64,000 bases of DNA, taken from assembly GCA_902538525.1 (NCBI GenBank), contig CACBFA010000002.1:62001-126000 (forward strand), given 5' to 3'. Shown in pieces: positions 27,176 to 36,724 of this stretch. Every line of letters starts with the position of its first letter. The stretch's first letter is position 1. The notes below the pieces were generated by a model. It saw only the letters and a program-made list of their open reading frames with translations, was not told the DNA's origin and ran no database searches. The translations under genes and the position numbers were made by a program. This stretch comes from an uncultured Pelagibacteraceae bacterium. Lineage in GTDB: Bacteria > Pseudomonadota > Alphaproteobacteria > Pelagibacterales > Pelagibacteraceae.

Positions 27176-27270
27176 TGGCGGAAGGAGAGGGATTCGAACC
27201 CTCGGTACACCTTTTCAAGCGTACGGCGGTTTAGCAAACCGCTGGTTTAAACCAGCTCACCCATCCTTCC
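27176..27270 (-). tRNA. tRNA-Ser(GCU)
   Basis: On the minus strand the 7-bp acceptor stem GGAAGGA/TCCTTCC encloses a D arm, an anticodon arm GCGGT-TTGCTAA-ACCGC (anticodon GCT, reading AGC/AGU), a long class II variable arm (GTACGCTT/AGGTGTAC) and a T arm GAGGGTTCGAATCCCTC. The 3' CCA is encoded and ends at 27176, directly next to the slt stop codon. The promoter must lie in 27271-27334; TATTAT on the minus strand just upstream is a candidate -10. No downstream hairpin terminator is visible. Confidence 0.95.
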
Positions 27271-27285
27271 ACGATAATATGTGTA

Positions 27286-27320
27286 ACTTGAAATCATTGA
27301 ATATTCAATCATATTCAAGT
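27286..27320. promoter_or_regulatory. nested palindrome and promoter candidate upstream of soxBDAG
   Basis: ATTGAATATTCAAT (27296-27309) is a perfect 14-base palindrome. It is flanked almost co-axially by ACTTGAA (27286-27292) and TTCAAGT (27314-27320). On the plus strand TTGAAA (27288-27293), then 18 bases, then TATTCA (27312-27317) could be the sox promoter, which would put the palindrome between -35 and -10. The same stretch lies in the upstream promoter zone of the divergent tRNA-Ser gene. The regulator is unknown. Confidence 0.5.
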
Positions 27321-27334
27321 AATTTCTCCAAAAT

Positions 27335-28588
27335 ATGAAAAACAAATATTCAGTATTCTCTCTAATAAAAAATGCTTTATCACAGCATGAAAATTGGCAA
27401 CAAGCTTGGGGAAATCCAGAGCCAAAAAAAGAATACGATGCTATTATTGTGGGTGGTGGCGGACACGGTTTAGCTACTGCTTATTATTTAGCAAAGAAAC
27501 ATAATTTAAAAAATATTGCAGTCTTAGAAAAAGGTTGGATTGGTGGTGGAAATACAGGGCGTAACACTACAATCATTAGATCAAATTATTTATGGGATGC
27601 TAGTGCTGGTTTGTATGATCATGCGCTTAAGCTATGGGAAAATTTATCTCAAGAGCTAAACTACAATGTGATGTTCAGTCAAAGAGGTGTAATGAATTTA
27701 GCTCATAACCTTCAAGATGTAAGAGATTTAAAAAGAAGAACACATGCTAATAGACTAAACGGAATTGACGCTGTTTGGCTAAATACTGAGGAAGTTAAAA
27801 AATTTTGCCCAATTATAAATACATCACCTGATATCAGATACCCAGTTCTGGGTGGAACATTACAAAGAAGAGCAGGAACAGCAAGACATGATGCTGTTGC
27901 CTGGGGTTATGCAAGAGGCGCAAGCGATATGGGTGTTGATATAATTCAAAACTGTGAAGTTAAAGGAATAAAAAGAAATGGTGATAAAGTTGAAGGATTA
28001 GAAACAACTAAAGGATTTATAAAAACTAATAAAATTGGAGTTGTAGCTGCAGGTCACTCAAGTGTAATTGCAAATATGGCTGGATTAAAACTGCCTCTTG
28101 AAAGCAAACCATTACAAGCATTAGTTTCAGAACCAGTAAAACCAATTATTGATACTGTTGTAATGTCAAATGCAGTTCATGCTTATGTAAGTCAATCAGA
28201 TAAAGGCGAATTAGTTATAGGTGCAGGCACAGATTCATATGTTTCATATACTCAAAGAGGTAGTCATAATATTGTTGAAGAAACTTTAAAGGCTATTTTA
28301 GAACTCTACCCTATTTTTAGTAGAATGAAGATGTTAAGACAATGGGGAGGAATTGTTGATATATGTCCAGATGCAAGCCCCATTATAAGTAAAACTAATA
28401 TAAAAGGTTTATATTTTAATTGTGGTTGGGGTACCGGTGGTTTTAAAGCTACTCCGGGATCGGGAGATTTATTTGCTCACACAATCGCAAATGATGAGCC
28501 ACATAAATTAAATGCAGCATTTAATTTAAATAGATTTGTAAGCGGTGATCTTGTTGATGAACATGGTGCTGCAGCAGTTGCACATTAA
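27335..28588 (+). CDS. soxB: sarcosine oxidase beta subunit
   Basis: 417 residues. FAD-dependent catalytic subunit that oxidises the N-methyl group of sarcosine. The dinucleotide-binding motif [16 protein letters not shown] (residues 38-53), [13 protein letters not shown] and [18 protein letters not shown] are present; His185 in the last is the likely covalent flavin site by comparison with SoxB. The C-terminal [13 protein letters not shown] closes the FAD site. First gene of soxB-soxD-soxA-soxG. The enzyme yields glycine, H2O2 and, with THF, methylene-THF, which feeds GlyA and one-carbon metabolism. Confidence 0.95.
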   Translation: MKNKYSVFSLIKNALSQHENWQQAWGNPEPKKEYDAIIVGGGGHGLATAYYLAKKHNLKNIAVLEKGWIGGGNTGRNTTIIRSNYLWDASAGLYDHALKLWENLSQELNYNVMFSQRGVMNLAHNLQDVRDLKRRTHANRLNGIDAVWLNTEEVKKFCPIINTSPDIRYPVLGGTLQRRAGTARHDAVAWGYARGASDMGVDIIQNCEVKGIKRNGDKVEGLETTKGFIKTNKIGVVAAGHSSVIANMAGLKLPLESKPLQALVSEPVKPIIDTVVMSNAVHAYVSQSDKGELVIGAGTDSYVSYTQRGSHNIVEETLKAILELYPIFSRMKMLRQWGGIVDICPDASPIISKTNIKGLYFNCGWGTGGFKATPGSGDLFAHTIANDEPHKLNAAFNLNRFVSGDLVDEHGAAAVAH

Positions 28589-28590
28589 TA

Positions 28591-28872
28591 ATGTTTTTAA
28601 TTAATTGTCCATTTTGTGGGGAGAGAGATCAAAGTGAATTTTCTTCTGGTGGCGAGGCTCATATAGTTAGACCAAAACAACCAACTGAACTTAGCGATGA
28701 TGAATGGGCGGAATATCTATTTATGAGAAAAAATATTAAAGGTATTCAGTTTGAAAGATGGAATCATGCTCACGGATGCAGAAAATGGTTCAACGCAGTT
28801 AGAGATACATCTAATGATAAAATATTATCTGTTTATAAAATGGGTGAAAAACCTCCTTTAAATTATAAGTAA
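28591..28872 (+). CDS. soxD: sarcosine oxidase delta subunit
   Basis: 93 residues. Small zinc-binding subunit of heterotetrameric sarcosine oxidase. Cys6 and Cys9 (NCPFCGERD) and His59 and Cys63 (NHAHGCRKW) match the SoxD zinc ligand set. The FSSGGEAHIVRP and LFMRKN stretches are typical. It lies two bases after soxB, and its stop shares one base with the soxA start. Confidence 0.94.
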   Translation: MFLINCPFCGERDQSEFSSGGEAHIVRPKQPTELSDDEWAEYLFMRKNIKGIQFERWNHAHGCRKWFNAVRDTSNDKILSVYKMGEKPPLNYK

Positions 28873-31800
28873 TGCCCAATTATAGAATAAATAAAACTGA
28901 ATATATTGATGAAACTAAAAGAGTTTCATTTAAATATGATGGTAAGACTTACTTTGGATATGAAGGTGATACTTTAGCATCTGCACTTTTGGCAAATGGT
29001 ATTCATTTAGTCGGTAGAAGTTTTAAATATCACAGACCAAGGGGTATAGTTTCTTGTGGAGCAGAAGAGCCTAATGCAATTTGTCAAATTGGTAGTAAAA
29101 AAGACTTAACTGAACCAAATGTAAGAGCTACCGAGTTAGAATTGTATGAAGGATTAGAAGCAAGTTCTCAAAATTGCTGGCCTAACGTAAAATTTGACAT
29201 TGGAGGTATTAATAATTTTATATCGCCGTTAATTCCTGCAGGCTTTTATTATAAAACATTTATGTGGCCAAAAAGTTTTTGGAAAAAAGTATATGAACCA
29301 TTAATACGATTATCTGCAGGTTTAGGAAAATCTCCTACAGAACCAGATCCTGATATCTATGATCACAAATATGTTCACTACGATGTATTGGTAATCGGTG
29401 GTGGAGTTTCAGGTATTATTGCTGCAAAAATGGCTGCAAAAAATAATTTAAAAACTTTATTAGTAGATGACAAAAAAATACTAGGTGGTTCTACAATTTA
29501 TCAAAACAATGAGTCTATTAAGATTGATGATAAATTATCAAGTGAATGGTTAAAAAATGAAATTCAAGAAATTAAAAAATTAAGTAATTTAACAATTAAG
29601 ACAAGAACAAGTATTGCAGCTTATCATGGATACAATTTTCTTTTAGCTAAAGAAAATTTAACAGATCATTTACCAGAGGAAAAAAAGAAAAATAAGATTA
29701 GACAACGATTATGGAAAATAAGAGCAAAAAAAGTTGTAATTGCAACTGGATCAATTGAAAGACCACTTGTATTCAATAATAATGATAGACCAGGAATATT
29801 ATTATCTAATTCTATAAACAAATATTTAGATTATTACGGCGTTACCTGTGGAGAAAATATAATATTATTTACAAATAATGATAGTGCATACGAAACTTCA
29901 ATTTCACTTCATAAAAAAGGTATAAAGAATATAATTGTTGATTTAAGAAAATCTGCTAGCTCTGAATTAATCAAACAAGCAGAAAGTCTAGGAATAAAAA
30001 TCTACTTCAATCATGTTGTAACAAATACTTTTGGATACAGAAAAATAAATTCATTAGAAATCATGAAACTATCGGAAGATGGAAATACAACTGTAGGCAA
30101 TAAAATTAGATTAAGTTGTGACTGTTTAGGAATGAGTGGTGGATGGACACCTATGGTGCATATGCATACTCAATCTGGAGGTAAATTAGATTTTAGAGAT
30201 GAAGACCAAGTATTCTTACCAAAAGAAAATAGTGAAGATCAAATTTCTGTTGGTTCATGCAATGGAGATTTTGATTTAGAAAATATTATAGATAAAACAG
30301 TCAATAAAATTAATAAATTCTTAGATATAGATAATCAAGATTACCAGGATACAAATATAATTTGCTCTAAAGAAAATGATAAAAGAAATATATGGCTTTT
30401 ACCAAATAAAATACCTTTAGGTAAAACAAAATGCTTTATAGATTTTCAAAATGACTCAACTGCAAAAGATATTAAATTAGCCTTAAAAGAAGGTTTTAGA
30501 TCAATTGAACATGTAAAAAGATATACAACGACTGGTATGGCAACAGATCAGGGAAAGTTATCTAATATGCACGCACTTGGGATTATAGCTGATACAGCTG
30601 GTGTAAAAATGGGTACATTGGGAACAACTACATTTAGGCCTCCATTCACACCATTAACTTTCGGAACACTAGTTGGAAGAAATGTTGGAAAATTTTTTGA
30701 AGTAGTAAGAAAAACATCCATGCATGAATGGCATGTGGAAAATAATGCAGAATTTGAAAATGTTGGTCAGTGGAAAAGACCCTGGTACTATCCAAAAAAT
30801 GGTGAAAATATGCATGATGCTGTTCAAAGAGAAAGTAAAGCGGCACGTGACAGTGCGGGAATCTTAGATGCATCAACTCTAGGAAAAATTGATATCCAAG
30901 GAACAGATGCATCAGAATTTTTAAATCGAGTTTACACAAATGCTTGGTCAAAACTTGCAATCGGAAAATGTAGATACGGACTTATGTTAAACGAGGATGG
31001 TATGGTTTATGACGACGGTGTTACTACAAGAATATCTGAAAATCATTATCTAATGACAACCACCACTGGGGGGGCCGCAAATGTATTAAGCAAACTTGAG
31101 GATTATTTACAAACGGAGTGGCCAGAGTTAGATGTTTATTTAACATCAGTGACAGATCATTATTCTACAGCAAGTATTTGTGGTCCAAATTCAAAAAAAA
31201 TCCTTAACAAACTTTTTCCAAATTTAGATTTAAGTGATGAAAACTTCCCTCATATGTCATTTAAAGAAGATAAACTTAAAAATATAAATTGTAGAATAAT
31301 GAGAATAAGTTTTACAGGTGAACTAAGCTATGAAATTAACATAGAGTCGAAATATGGACATTCATTATGGAAAATGTGTATAGAAGCTGGGAAAGAGTTT
31401 AATTTGACACCTTATGGTACCGAAACAATGCACCTACTCAGAGCTGAAAAAGGTTTCATTATTGTTGGACAAGATACAGACGGCACAATGACTCCCTCAG
31501 ACTTACAGATGGATTGGATTGTAAGTAAAAAGAAATATGACTTCATTGGCAAAAGATCTTTATATAGAAGTGATACTATTAGAGAAGATAGAAAGCAATT
31601 GGTAGGACTACTTACAGATGATCCAAAAGAAATTTTGGAAGAAGGTGCTCAAATTGTTTCAGACGTTAAATCAAAGCCTATAGATATGCTAGGACATGTT
31701 ACTTCCAGCTATTTTAGTCCAAACCTAAATAAATCAATTGCCTTAGCTGTAGTTAGGAGTGGAAAAACAATGAAAGGTCAAAAATTAATTATTCCAATGG

Positions 31801-31874
31801 AAAACAAAAATATTAATGTGACCGTTTCTGACACAATTTTTTTAGATAAGGAGAATAAAAGACTAAATGCTTGA
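28872..31874 (+). CDS. soxA: sarcosine oxidase alpha subunit
   Basis: 1000 residues. N-terminal ferredoxin-like domain (GYEGDTLASALLANG, SFKYHRPRGIVSCGAEEPNA, about residues 28-75). Next is an NAD-binding Rossmann domain (VLVIGGGVSGIIAAKMA from about residue 173), a cysteine-containing segment, and a C-terminal GcvT-like folate-binding domain (about 620-1000) with TSMHEWHVENNAEFENVGQW and DASTLGKIDIQGTDASEFLN. It binds NAD+ and tetrahydrofolate, where released formaldehyde is captured as methylene-THF. Operonic with soxB, soxD and soxG. Confidence 0.95.
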   Translation: MPNYRINKTEYIDETKRVSFKYDGKTYFGYEGDTLASALLANGIHLVGRSFKYHRPRGIVSCGAEEPNAICQIGSKKDLTEPNVRATELELYEGLEASSQNCWPNVKFDIGGINNFISPLIPAGFYYKTFMWPKSFWKKVYEPLIRLSAGLGKSPTEPDPDIYDHKYVHYDVLVIGGGVSGIIAAKMAAKNNLKTLLVDDKKILGGSTIYQNNESIKIDDKLSSEWLKNEIQEIKKLSNLTIKTRTSIAAYHGYNFLLAKENLTDHLPEEKKKNKIRQRLWKIRAKKVVIATGSIERPLVFNNNDRPGILLSNSINKYLDYYGVTCGENIILFTNNDSAYETSISLHKKGIKNIIVDLRKSASSELIKQAESLGIKIYFNHVVTNTFGYRKINSLEIMKLSEDGNTTVGNKIRLSCDCLGMSGGWTPMVHMHTQSGGKLDFRDEDQVFLPKENSEDQISVGSCNGDFDLENIIDKTVNKINKFLDIDNQDYQDTNIICSKENDKRNIWLLPNKIPLGKTKCFIDFQNDSTAKDIKLALKEGFRSIEHVKRYTTTGMATDQGKLSNMHALGIIADTAGVKMGTLGTTTFRPPFTPLTFGTLVGRNVGKFFEVVRKTSMHEWHVENNAEFENVGQWKRPWYYPKNGENMHDAVQRESKAARDSAGILDASTLGKIDIQGTDASEFLNRVYTNAWSKLAIGKCRYGLMLNEDGMVYDDGVTTRISENHYLMTTTTGGAANVLSKLEDYLQTEWPELDVYLTSVTDHYSTASICGPNSKKILNKLFPNLDLSDENFPHMSFKEDKLKNINCRIMRISFTGELSYEINIESKYGHSLWKMCIEAGKEFNLTPYGTETMHLLRAEKGFIIVGQDTDGTMTPSDLQMDWIVSKKKYDFIGKRSLYRSDTIREDRKQLVGLLTDDPKEILEEGAQIVSDVKSKPIDMLGHVTSSYFSPNLNKSIALAVVRSGKTMKGQKLIIPMENKNINVTVSDTIFLDKENKRLNA

Positions 31875-32415
31875 CATTTTACATCCAAATATTTCGAATA
31901 TTAATAAAAACAATATCGATATTAATTTATCTGAAGAAAAAATTAAAATTAATATCAGGGGAAAAAATAAAGAATTTTTTACCAAAGTGGGTAAAATTCT
32001 ATCTATTATATTACCTTCTGAGTCAAATACCAGTTCATCAAATGAAAACTATGATGTTTTGTGGCTAAGTCCGGATGAATGGATGATATATTTTGATGAA
32101 AATAAAAATTCAAATATTTTTGATCAACTTTATAAAGATATTTCGTCTTTAAATTTTGGATCAATTACTGATGTCTCTTCACAATTAATTTGCATAAATA
32201 TAAAAGGAGAAAATATATTTGAATTATTATCATCTGGATCACCTTTTAATTTCGAAAAATTTAAAAATAATGTTGGTTCATCAACACAAACAATAGTAAA
32301 TCATATTGATGTAATTCTTCATCACAAGTCAAAGAATAATGTTAATTTATTTGTAAGAAGATCGTTTTCAGAACACCTTTATGAATGGTTAGTTGATAGC
32401 TCTAATTTTGTCTAA
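31867..32415 (+). CDS. soxG: sarcosine oxidase gamma subunit
   Basis: 182 residues. Divergent but recognisable SoxG: WLSPDEWMIYF, SSLNFGSITDVSSQLICINIKG, ELLSSGSPFNFEKF and the C-terminal LFVRRSFSEHLYEWLVDSS. Its position after soxA confirms the call. It overlaps soxA by 8 bases at the start and convergent matE-like DNA by 27 bases at the end. Confidence 0.88.
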   Translation: MLDILHPNISNINKNNIDINLSEEKIKINIRGKNKEFFTKVGKILSIILPSESNTSSSNENYDVLWLSPDEWMIYFDENKNSNIFDQLYKDISSLNFGSITDVSSQLICINIKGENIFELLSSGSPFNFEKFKNNVGSSTQTIVNHIDVILHHKSKNNVNLFVRRSFSEHLYEWLVDSSNFV

Positions 32416-33738
32416 TTTATAATTCAAATAAAAATAAGTATAACCAAGATACATCAGAGAGAAAATCCAATTGAATATTACCCATAACCAAAAAAATTCA
32501 GAAAAGTCAGAATTAAAATAAATTGCAGTATAAAATACGACAAATGGAAAAATTCCATTTCGGCAAATATTAGCAATTAATGCGTTTTCAGCTTTTTTTA
32601 AAGCCATAAAAAAACCATTTGATAAAAAAAATATTGGATAAGCTGGTAGCACAAAGGCTGAAATCTCTAAATATAATTTCCCAAATTCAACGACCTCTAA
32701 ATCTTTTGAAAATAATTTTGTTATCATTTCAGCACCAAAATAAATAATAAAAGAAGAAATAATCATTATAATGAAAGCATATTTTATAGCTTGGAAATAC
32801 GTTTCTTTAATTCTTAAAATATTTCGTGCACCAAAATTTTGAGCAATAATTGTGATAATTGCTGTATTTATTCCCAAGATTGGCAATAAAACCACTTGTT
32901 CTATTTTGGTGCCAGCTCCATAACCAGCTGCTGCATATTCTCCCGATAAACCTGCATATTTGAATACAATAGCAGAAGCAATAGAATAACCGCAAATTGA
33001 AATTATTATTGGCATAGATTGAAAAAAAATATTTTTTAAAAAAAAAAATTTAGGAATAAAATAAGAAATAAGTATGTTTTTAATTAATTTACTTTTTAAA
33101 ACTTTTTTAAATATGATTAAAAAAGCGACCGTTTGAGCAATTAGAGTTGCTATTGCAATACCCTTCATACCCAAAGCTGGTATGAAATAAAATCCAAATA
33201 TTAAAATTGGATTTAACAATATGTTTAAAAAAAAAGATAATATTAAAGCATTTCTATAAGTTTTCGTATCACCTTCTGCATGAAGTAATGAATTTAATGC
33301 AACAACTAAAATAAAAATAAACGAACCAAGGAAAATGATATCAGTATATTGTAAGCCAAGATTTATTACCTCGTTAGTTGAACCCATTATTGAAAAAAGG
33401 TCTGATGCATAATTTAAACCAATAAAAGTAATCAACAGAATTATCAAAAAAGAAAAGAAAATTAATTGGCAGAAATAAATTGAAGCATTTTTATTATTTT
33501 TTTCTCCAATGCTATTACCTATCAGTGATGTACCTGCAACCGTGATACCAATAGATGAGGCAATAATAATAAAATAAATTGGAAAAGATTTTGTTAAAGC
33601 TGACAAAGCTTCAGGTGATATTTTTCCTGCAAAATATGTATCAGCAATATTATATAACGTTTGAAAGAGTGTACCTACAGATGCAGGTATCGCTAATTTT
33701 TTAATTAATTCTTTGATGTCATCACTTAATATATTCAT
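32389..33738 (-). CDS. MATE-family multidrug/metabolite efflux transporter
   Basis: 449 residues with about 12 hydrophobic segments in two repeats. The N-terminal KLAIPASVGTLFQTLYNIADTYFAG and the internal AEGDTKTYRNALILSFFLNILLNPILIFG are MATE hallmarks (NorM/DinF-like group). It would export drugs, organic cations or metabolites in exchange for H+ or Na+; the substrate cannot be predicted. It follows trhO with a short gap and its 3' end overlaps soxG on the opposite strand. Confidence 0.88.
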   Translation of the reverse strand: MNILSDDIKELIKKLAIPASVGTLFQTLYNIADTYFAGKISPEALSALTKSFPIYFIIIASSIGITVAGTSLIGNSIGEKNNKNASIYFCQLIFFSFLIILLITFIGLNYASDLFSIMGSTNEVINLGLQYTDIIFLGSFIFILVVALNSLLHAEGDTKTYRNALILSFFLNILLNPILIFGFYFIPALGMKGIAIATLIAQTVAFLIIFKKVLKSKLIKNILISYFIPKFFFLKNIFFQSMPIIISICGYSIASAIVFKYAGLSGEYAAAGYGAGTKIEQVVLLPILGINTAIITIIAQNFGARNILRIKETYFQAIKYAFIIMIISSFIIYFGAEMITKLFSKDLEVVEFGKLYLEISAFVLPAYPIFFLSNGFFMALKKAENALIANICRNGIFPFVVFYTAIYFNSDFSEFFWLWVIFNWIFSLMYLGYTYFYLNYKLDKIRAIN

Positions 33739-33742
33739 GATA

Positions 33743-34615
33743 TTATTTTTTTGAATTTATCATTTGATTGTGCCTCATTGTGAAACGTTTTATTTGATCA
33801 TTTGTCAATTTATCAAAACAATTTGGACATGATAGGCCTACTTTATACTTTTTTGATTTGGTTAGTTTTTTATGCAATGGCATTCTACAACCACCACAAA
33901 CAGTATAATTTCCAATTTCTAGGTTTTTTTTAATAGTAACTCTTTTATCAAAAACAAAACATTCACCATTCCACTTACTTTTTTTTGGATCAGTTTTGTT
34001 AAGATAATTTAAGATACCACCCTTAAGCATATAAACATTTTTAAAACCTTTATTATTAAGATAATTAGACGCTTTTTCACACCTGATACCTCCGGTGCAA
34101 AACATCCCTATTGATTCATCTTTATTAAATTTTGATAAATAATTTTTAAAATCTCTAAAATTTTTAGTCTCTGGATTAAGAGCATTTTTAAATGTACCAA
34201 TCTTATATTCAAAAGGTTTTCTGGCATCAATCAGTTTAATATTTTTTTTAGATATAAATTCGTCCCATTTTTTAGGTGATAAATATTTCTTATTAAAAAA
34301 ATTTTTAAAATTAATTTTTTCATTAATTGGAACTACTTCATCTTTTATTTTAACTTTATTTTTTGAGTATGGTAATATTTTTGAGTTAAATTTATTTTGA
34401 ATATCAAATCTATCAATTGATAAGATATTCTTTATTTTTGTAATTGTAAGTTTAATTTTTTTATGACTACCTGATATTGTGCCATTAATTCCTTCAGGAG
34501 ATAATATTATAAGACCTTTAATATCAAGCTTATTAGTTTCTTTTAAAATATTTTTTTTAATAATTTTTAATTTATTAAGTTTTGATATTTTATAAAAAGA
34601 TAGGATTTCAAACAT
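33743..34615 (-). CDS. trhO: tRNA uridine(34) hydroxylase, rhodanese domain (TrhO/YceA)
   Basis: 290 residues from the ATG at 34613-34615; a four-residue longer start exists at 34627 inside the upstream gene. The N-terminal UPF0176 domain has LIILSPEGINGTISG, the central rhodanese domain has LIDARKPFEYKIGTFKNALNP, and the catalytic Cys lies in MFCTGGIRCEKAS. A C-terminal zinc-type cluster follows (CGGCRMPLHK, LSCPNCFDK). TrhO oxidises U34 of certain tRNAs to 5-hydroxyuridine. It is directly downstream of a SAM O-methyltransferase gene, a telling neighbour. Confidence 0.9.
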   Translation of the reverse strand: MFEILSFYKISKLNKLKIIKKNILKETNKLDIKGLIILSPEGINGTISGSHKKIKLTITKIKNILSIDRFDIQNKFNSKILPYSKNKVKIKDEVVPINEKINFKNFFNKKYLSPKKWDEFISKKNIKLIDARKPFEYKIGTFKNALNPETKNFRDFKNYLSKFNKDESIGMFCTGGIRCEKASNYLNNKGFKNVYMLKGGILNYLNKTDPKKSKWNGECFVFDKRVTIKKNLEIGNYTVCGGCRMPLHKKLTKSKKYKVGLSCPNCFDKLTNDQIKRFTMRHNQMINSKK

Positions 34616-34617
34616 AA

Positions 34618-35265
34618 TTACCAACAAACTGTAAAACCATCGCCAATTGGTAAAATATACTTATTAATAGGTGATTTTTTTATGTATTTATTAAATTCTC
34701 TTAATTTTATAGTTAATTTGTCTTTTATCTTTGGATTTGCAACATCTCCTTTCCAAAGTGTATTATCAATTAAAATTATACCCTTTTTGCTTTTTAATTT
34801 AAGAGACTGATTAAAATAATTTATATAATTTTCTTTATCTGCATCAATTAATATCACATCATATTTTTCCTTTTTCTTAATTAGATTTTCAAGAGCAATT
34901 TTTCCATTTTCACAAAGAAGATTTATTTTTTTATCTTGCTTTGCTTCTTTAAAAAACTTAATTGCCTCATTGTTAGTTTTTAAATTTTTATCTATACCAA
35001 TTAATTTGCAATTCTTAGGTAGGGCAAGAGCAGCAGATAAAATGCTGTAACCTGTAAAAGTGCCAATTTCTAAATATGATTTATAGTTATTAATTTTTAT
35101 GATAAATTGTATGAAGTTAGCTTGTAGAATTGAAATTTGTAATTTTTTAATATGACCAAGTTTTTCGTTATATTTTAATAATTTTTTTTGTACTTTGTGA
35201 AGATTATTTGTATGTGAAAAAATATAATTGATCATATTTTGATCAATTATGAAATTTTTATCCAT
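34618..35265 (-). CDS. SAM-dependent O-methyltransferase, possibly tRNA 5-hydroxyuridine methyltransferase
   Basis: 215 residues of the small COMT/CCoAOMT-like O-methyltransferase family: [19 protein letters not shown] (motif I), [23 protein letters not shown] (metal-binding Asp), [11 protein letters not shown] and the C-terminal LPIGDGFTV. Size and motifs fit the YrrM/TrmR branch that methylates 5-hydroxyuridine at tRNA position 34. Standing directly before trhO supports this role, but catechol-type substrates cannot be excluded. It overlaps gatB by 8 bases. Confidence 0.72.
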   Translation of the reverse strand: MDKNFIIDQNMINYIFSHTNNLHKVQKKLLKYNEKLGHIKKLQISILQANFIQFIIKINNYKSYLEIGTFTGYSILSAALALPKNCKLIGIDKNLKTNNEAIKFFKEAKQDKKINLLCENGKIALENLIKKKEKYDVILIDADKENYINYFNQSLKLKSKKGIILIDNTLWKGDVANPKIKDKLTIKLREFNKYIKKSPINKYILPIGDGFTVCW

Positions 35266-36724
35266 TCAACTTTTCTTTTAATATTTTGTTTATTAATTGA
35301 GGATTGCCTTTTCCTTTACTTTCTTTCATGGCTTGACCAACAAAAAAACCAAATAATTTATCTTTGCCAGATTTATATTCAGCAACCTTATCTGAATTAT
35401 TTTCAATAACTTTATTTATCAATTCCTCTATCGCTTTTGGATCGCTTTCTTGTTTTAAACCTTTTTCTTTTACTATTATTAATGGATCTTGATCTCCATC
35501 TATCATTTGTTCAAAAACCGTTTTAGCTATTTTTCCTGATATGGTTCCATCTTTTATAAGGTTTATAAGTTTTGATAGATTTTTAGCACTAACTGGGCTT
35601 TGAGATATTTCTAAATTTTTTTCATTTAAAACTGCAAATAATTCACCTGTAATCCAGTTTGTTGCTAATTTAACATCTGAATTTTTTATAACTTCTTCAA
35701 AGAAATTTGATGTTTCAATATCAGATACCAAAATTGTTGCTTCATATGGTGAAAGATTAAATTTATCTATAAATCTTTTTTTCTTTTCATCTGGTAATTC
35801 AGGTATATCTGATTTTATTTTTTCTATTAACTCTTGGCTTATTTCAAGCGGTAATAGATCTGGATCAGGAAAATATCTGTAATCATGCGCATCTTCTTTT
35901 GATCTCATAGATCTTGTCTCATTTCTTTTAGTGTCAAAAAGTCTTGTCTCTTGATCTATTTCTTTCCCCTCCTCTAACAAATCTATTTGTCTATTTGCTT
36001 CGGATGTTATTGCCATTTGCATAAATTTTATTGAATTAACATTTTTAATTTCACACCTGGTGCCGAATTCAGTCTCCCCTTTTAATCTTACTGATACATT
36101 AACATCTGCCCTCAAAGAACCTTCTTGCATATTGCCATCACATGTTCCTAAATATCTCATTATCGATCTTAATTTTTTTATATAAACGTTGACTTCATCT
36201 GGTGATCTCAAATCAGGTTTACTTACTATTTCCATTAAAGCCACTCCAGATCTATTTAAATCAACTAATGTATTATTTGGATCAATATCATGAATACTTT
36301 TACCTGCATCTTGCTCTAAGTGTAATCTTTCAATTCCAATTTCTTTTTGACCATTCGGCATATCCAAAATTACTTTTCCTTCACCGACAATTGGATATTT
36401 GTATTGAGAGATTTGATATCCTTGGGGTAAATCTGCATAAAAATAATTTTTTCTATCAAAGACAGATTTTTTATTTATTTTGGCTTTAAGTCCTATTCCA
36501 GTTTTAATTGCTTGTTCAATACAAAATTCATTTATAACTGGTAACATTCCTGGAAATGCTGCATCTACGAGACTAACTTGTGTGTTTGGTTCTGCACCAA
36601 ATTTTGTTGATGATTGAGAGAAAAGTTTAGACACTGAAGTAACTTGAGCGTGTACTTCTAAACCAATTATCACTTCATATTGTTTATTTTCTCTTTCAAT
36701 AAGATATTCACTATTTTTACTCAC
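35258..36724 (-). CDS. gatB: aspartyl/glutamyl-tRNA amidotransferase subunit B
   Basis: 488 residues. It contains the tRNA-binding and kinase-like cradle that phosphorylates mischarged Glu/Asp-tRNA. Conserved: [67 protein letters not shown], and a C-terminal YqeY-like domain ending [20 protein letters not shown]. It works with GatA and GatC on Gln-tRNA (and perhaps Asn-tRNA) formation. It overlaps gatA by 8 bases. Confidence 0.96.
   Translation of the reverse strand: MSKNSEYLIERENKQYEVIIGLEVHAQVTSVSKLFSQSSTKFGAEPNTQVSLVDAAFPGMLPVINEFCIEQAIKTGIGLKAKINKKSVFDRKNYFYADLPQGYQISQYKYPIVGEGKVILDMPNGQKEIGIERLHLEQDAGKSIHDIDPNNTLVDLNRSGVALMEIVSKPDLRSPDEVNVYIKKLRSIMRYLGTCDGNMQEGSLRADVNVSVRLKGETEFGTRCEIKNVNSIKFMQMAITSEANRQIDLLEEGKEIDQETRLFDTKRNETRSMRSKEDAHDYRYFPDPDLLPLEISQELIEKIKSDIPELPDEKKKRFIDKFNLSPYEATILVSDIETSNFFEEVIKNSDVKLATNWITGELFAVLNEKNLEISQSPVSAKNLSKLINLIKDGTISGKIAKTVFEQMIDGDQDPLIIVKEKGLKQESDPKAIEELINKVIENNSDKVAEYKSGKDKLFGFFVGQAMKESKGKGNPQLINKILKEKLNG

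Noticed and set aside
30646..30960. 104-residue His/Phe-rich ORF antisense to soxA
   Set aside because: It lies wholly inside a strongly conserved coding region on the other strand and resembles no family; a shadow frame.
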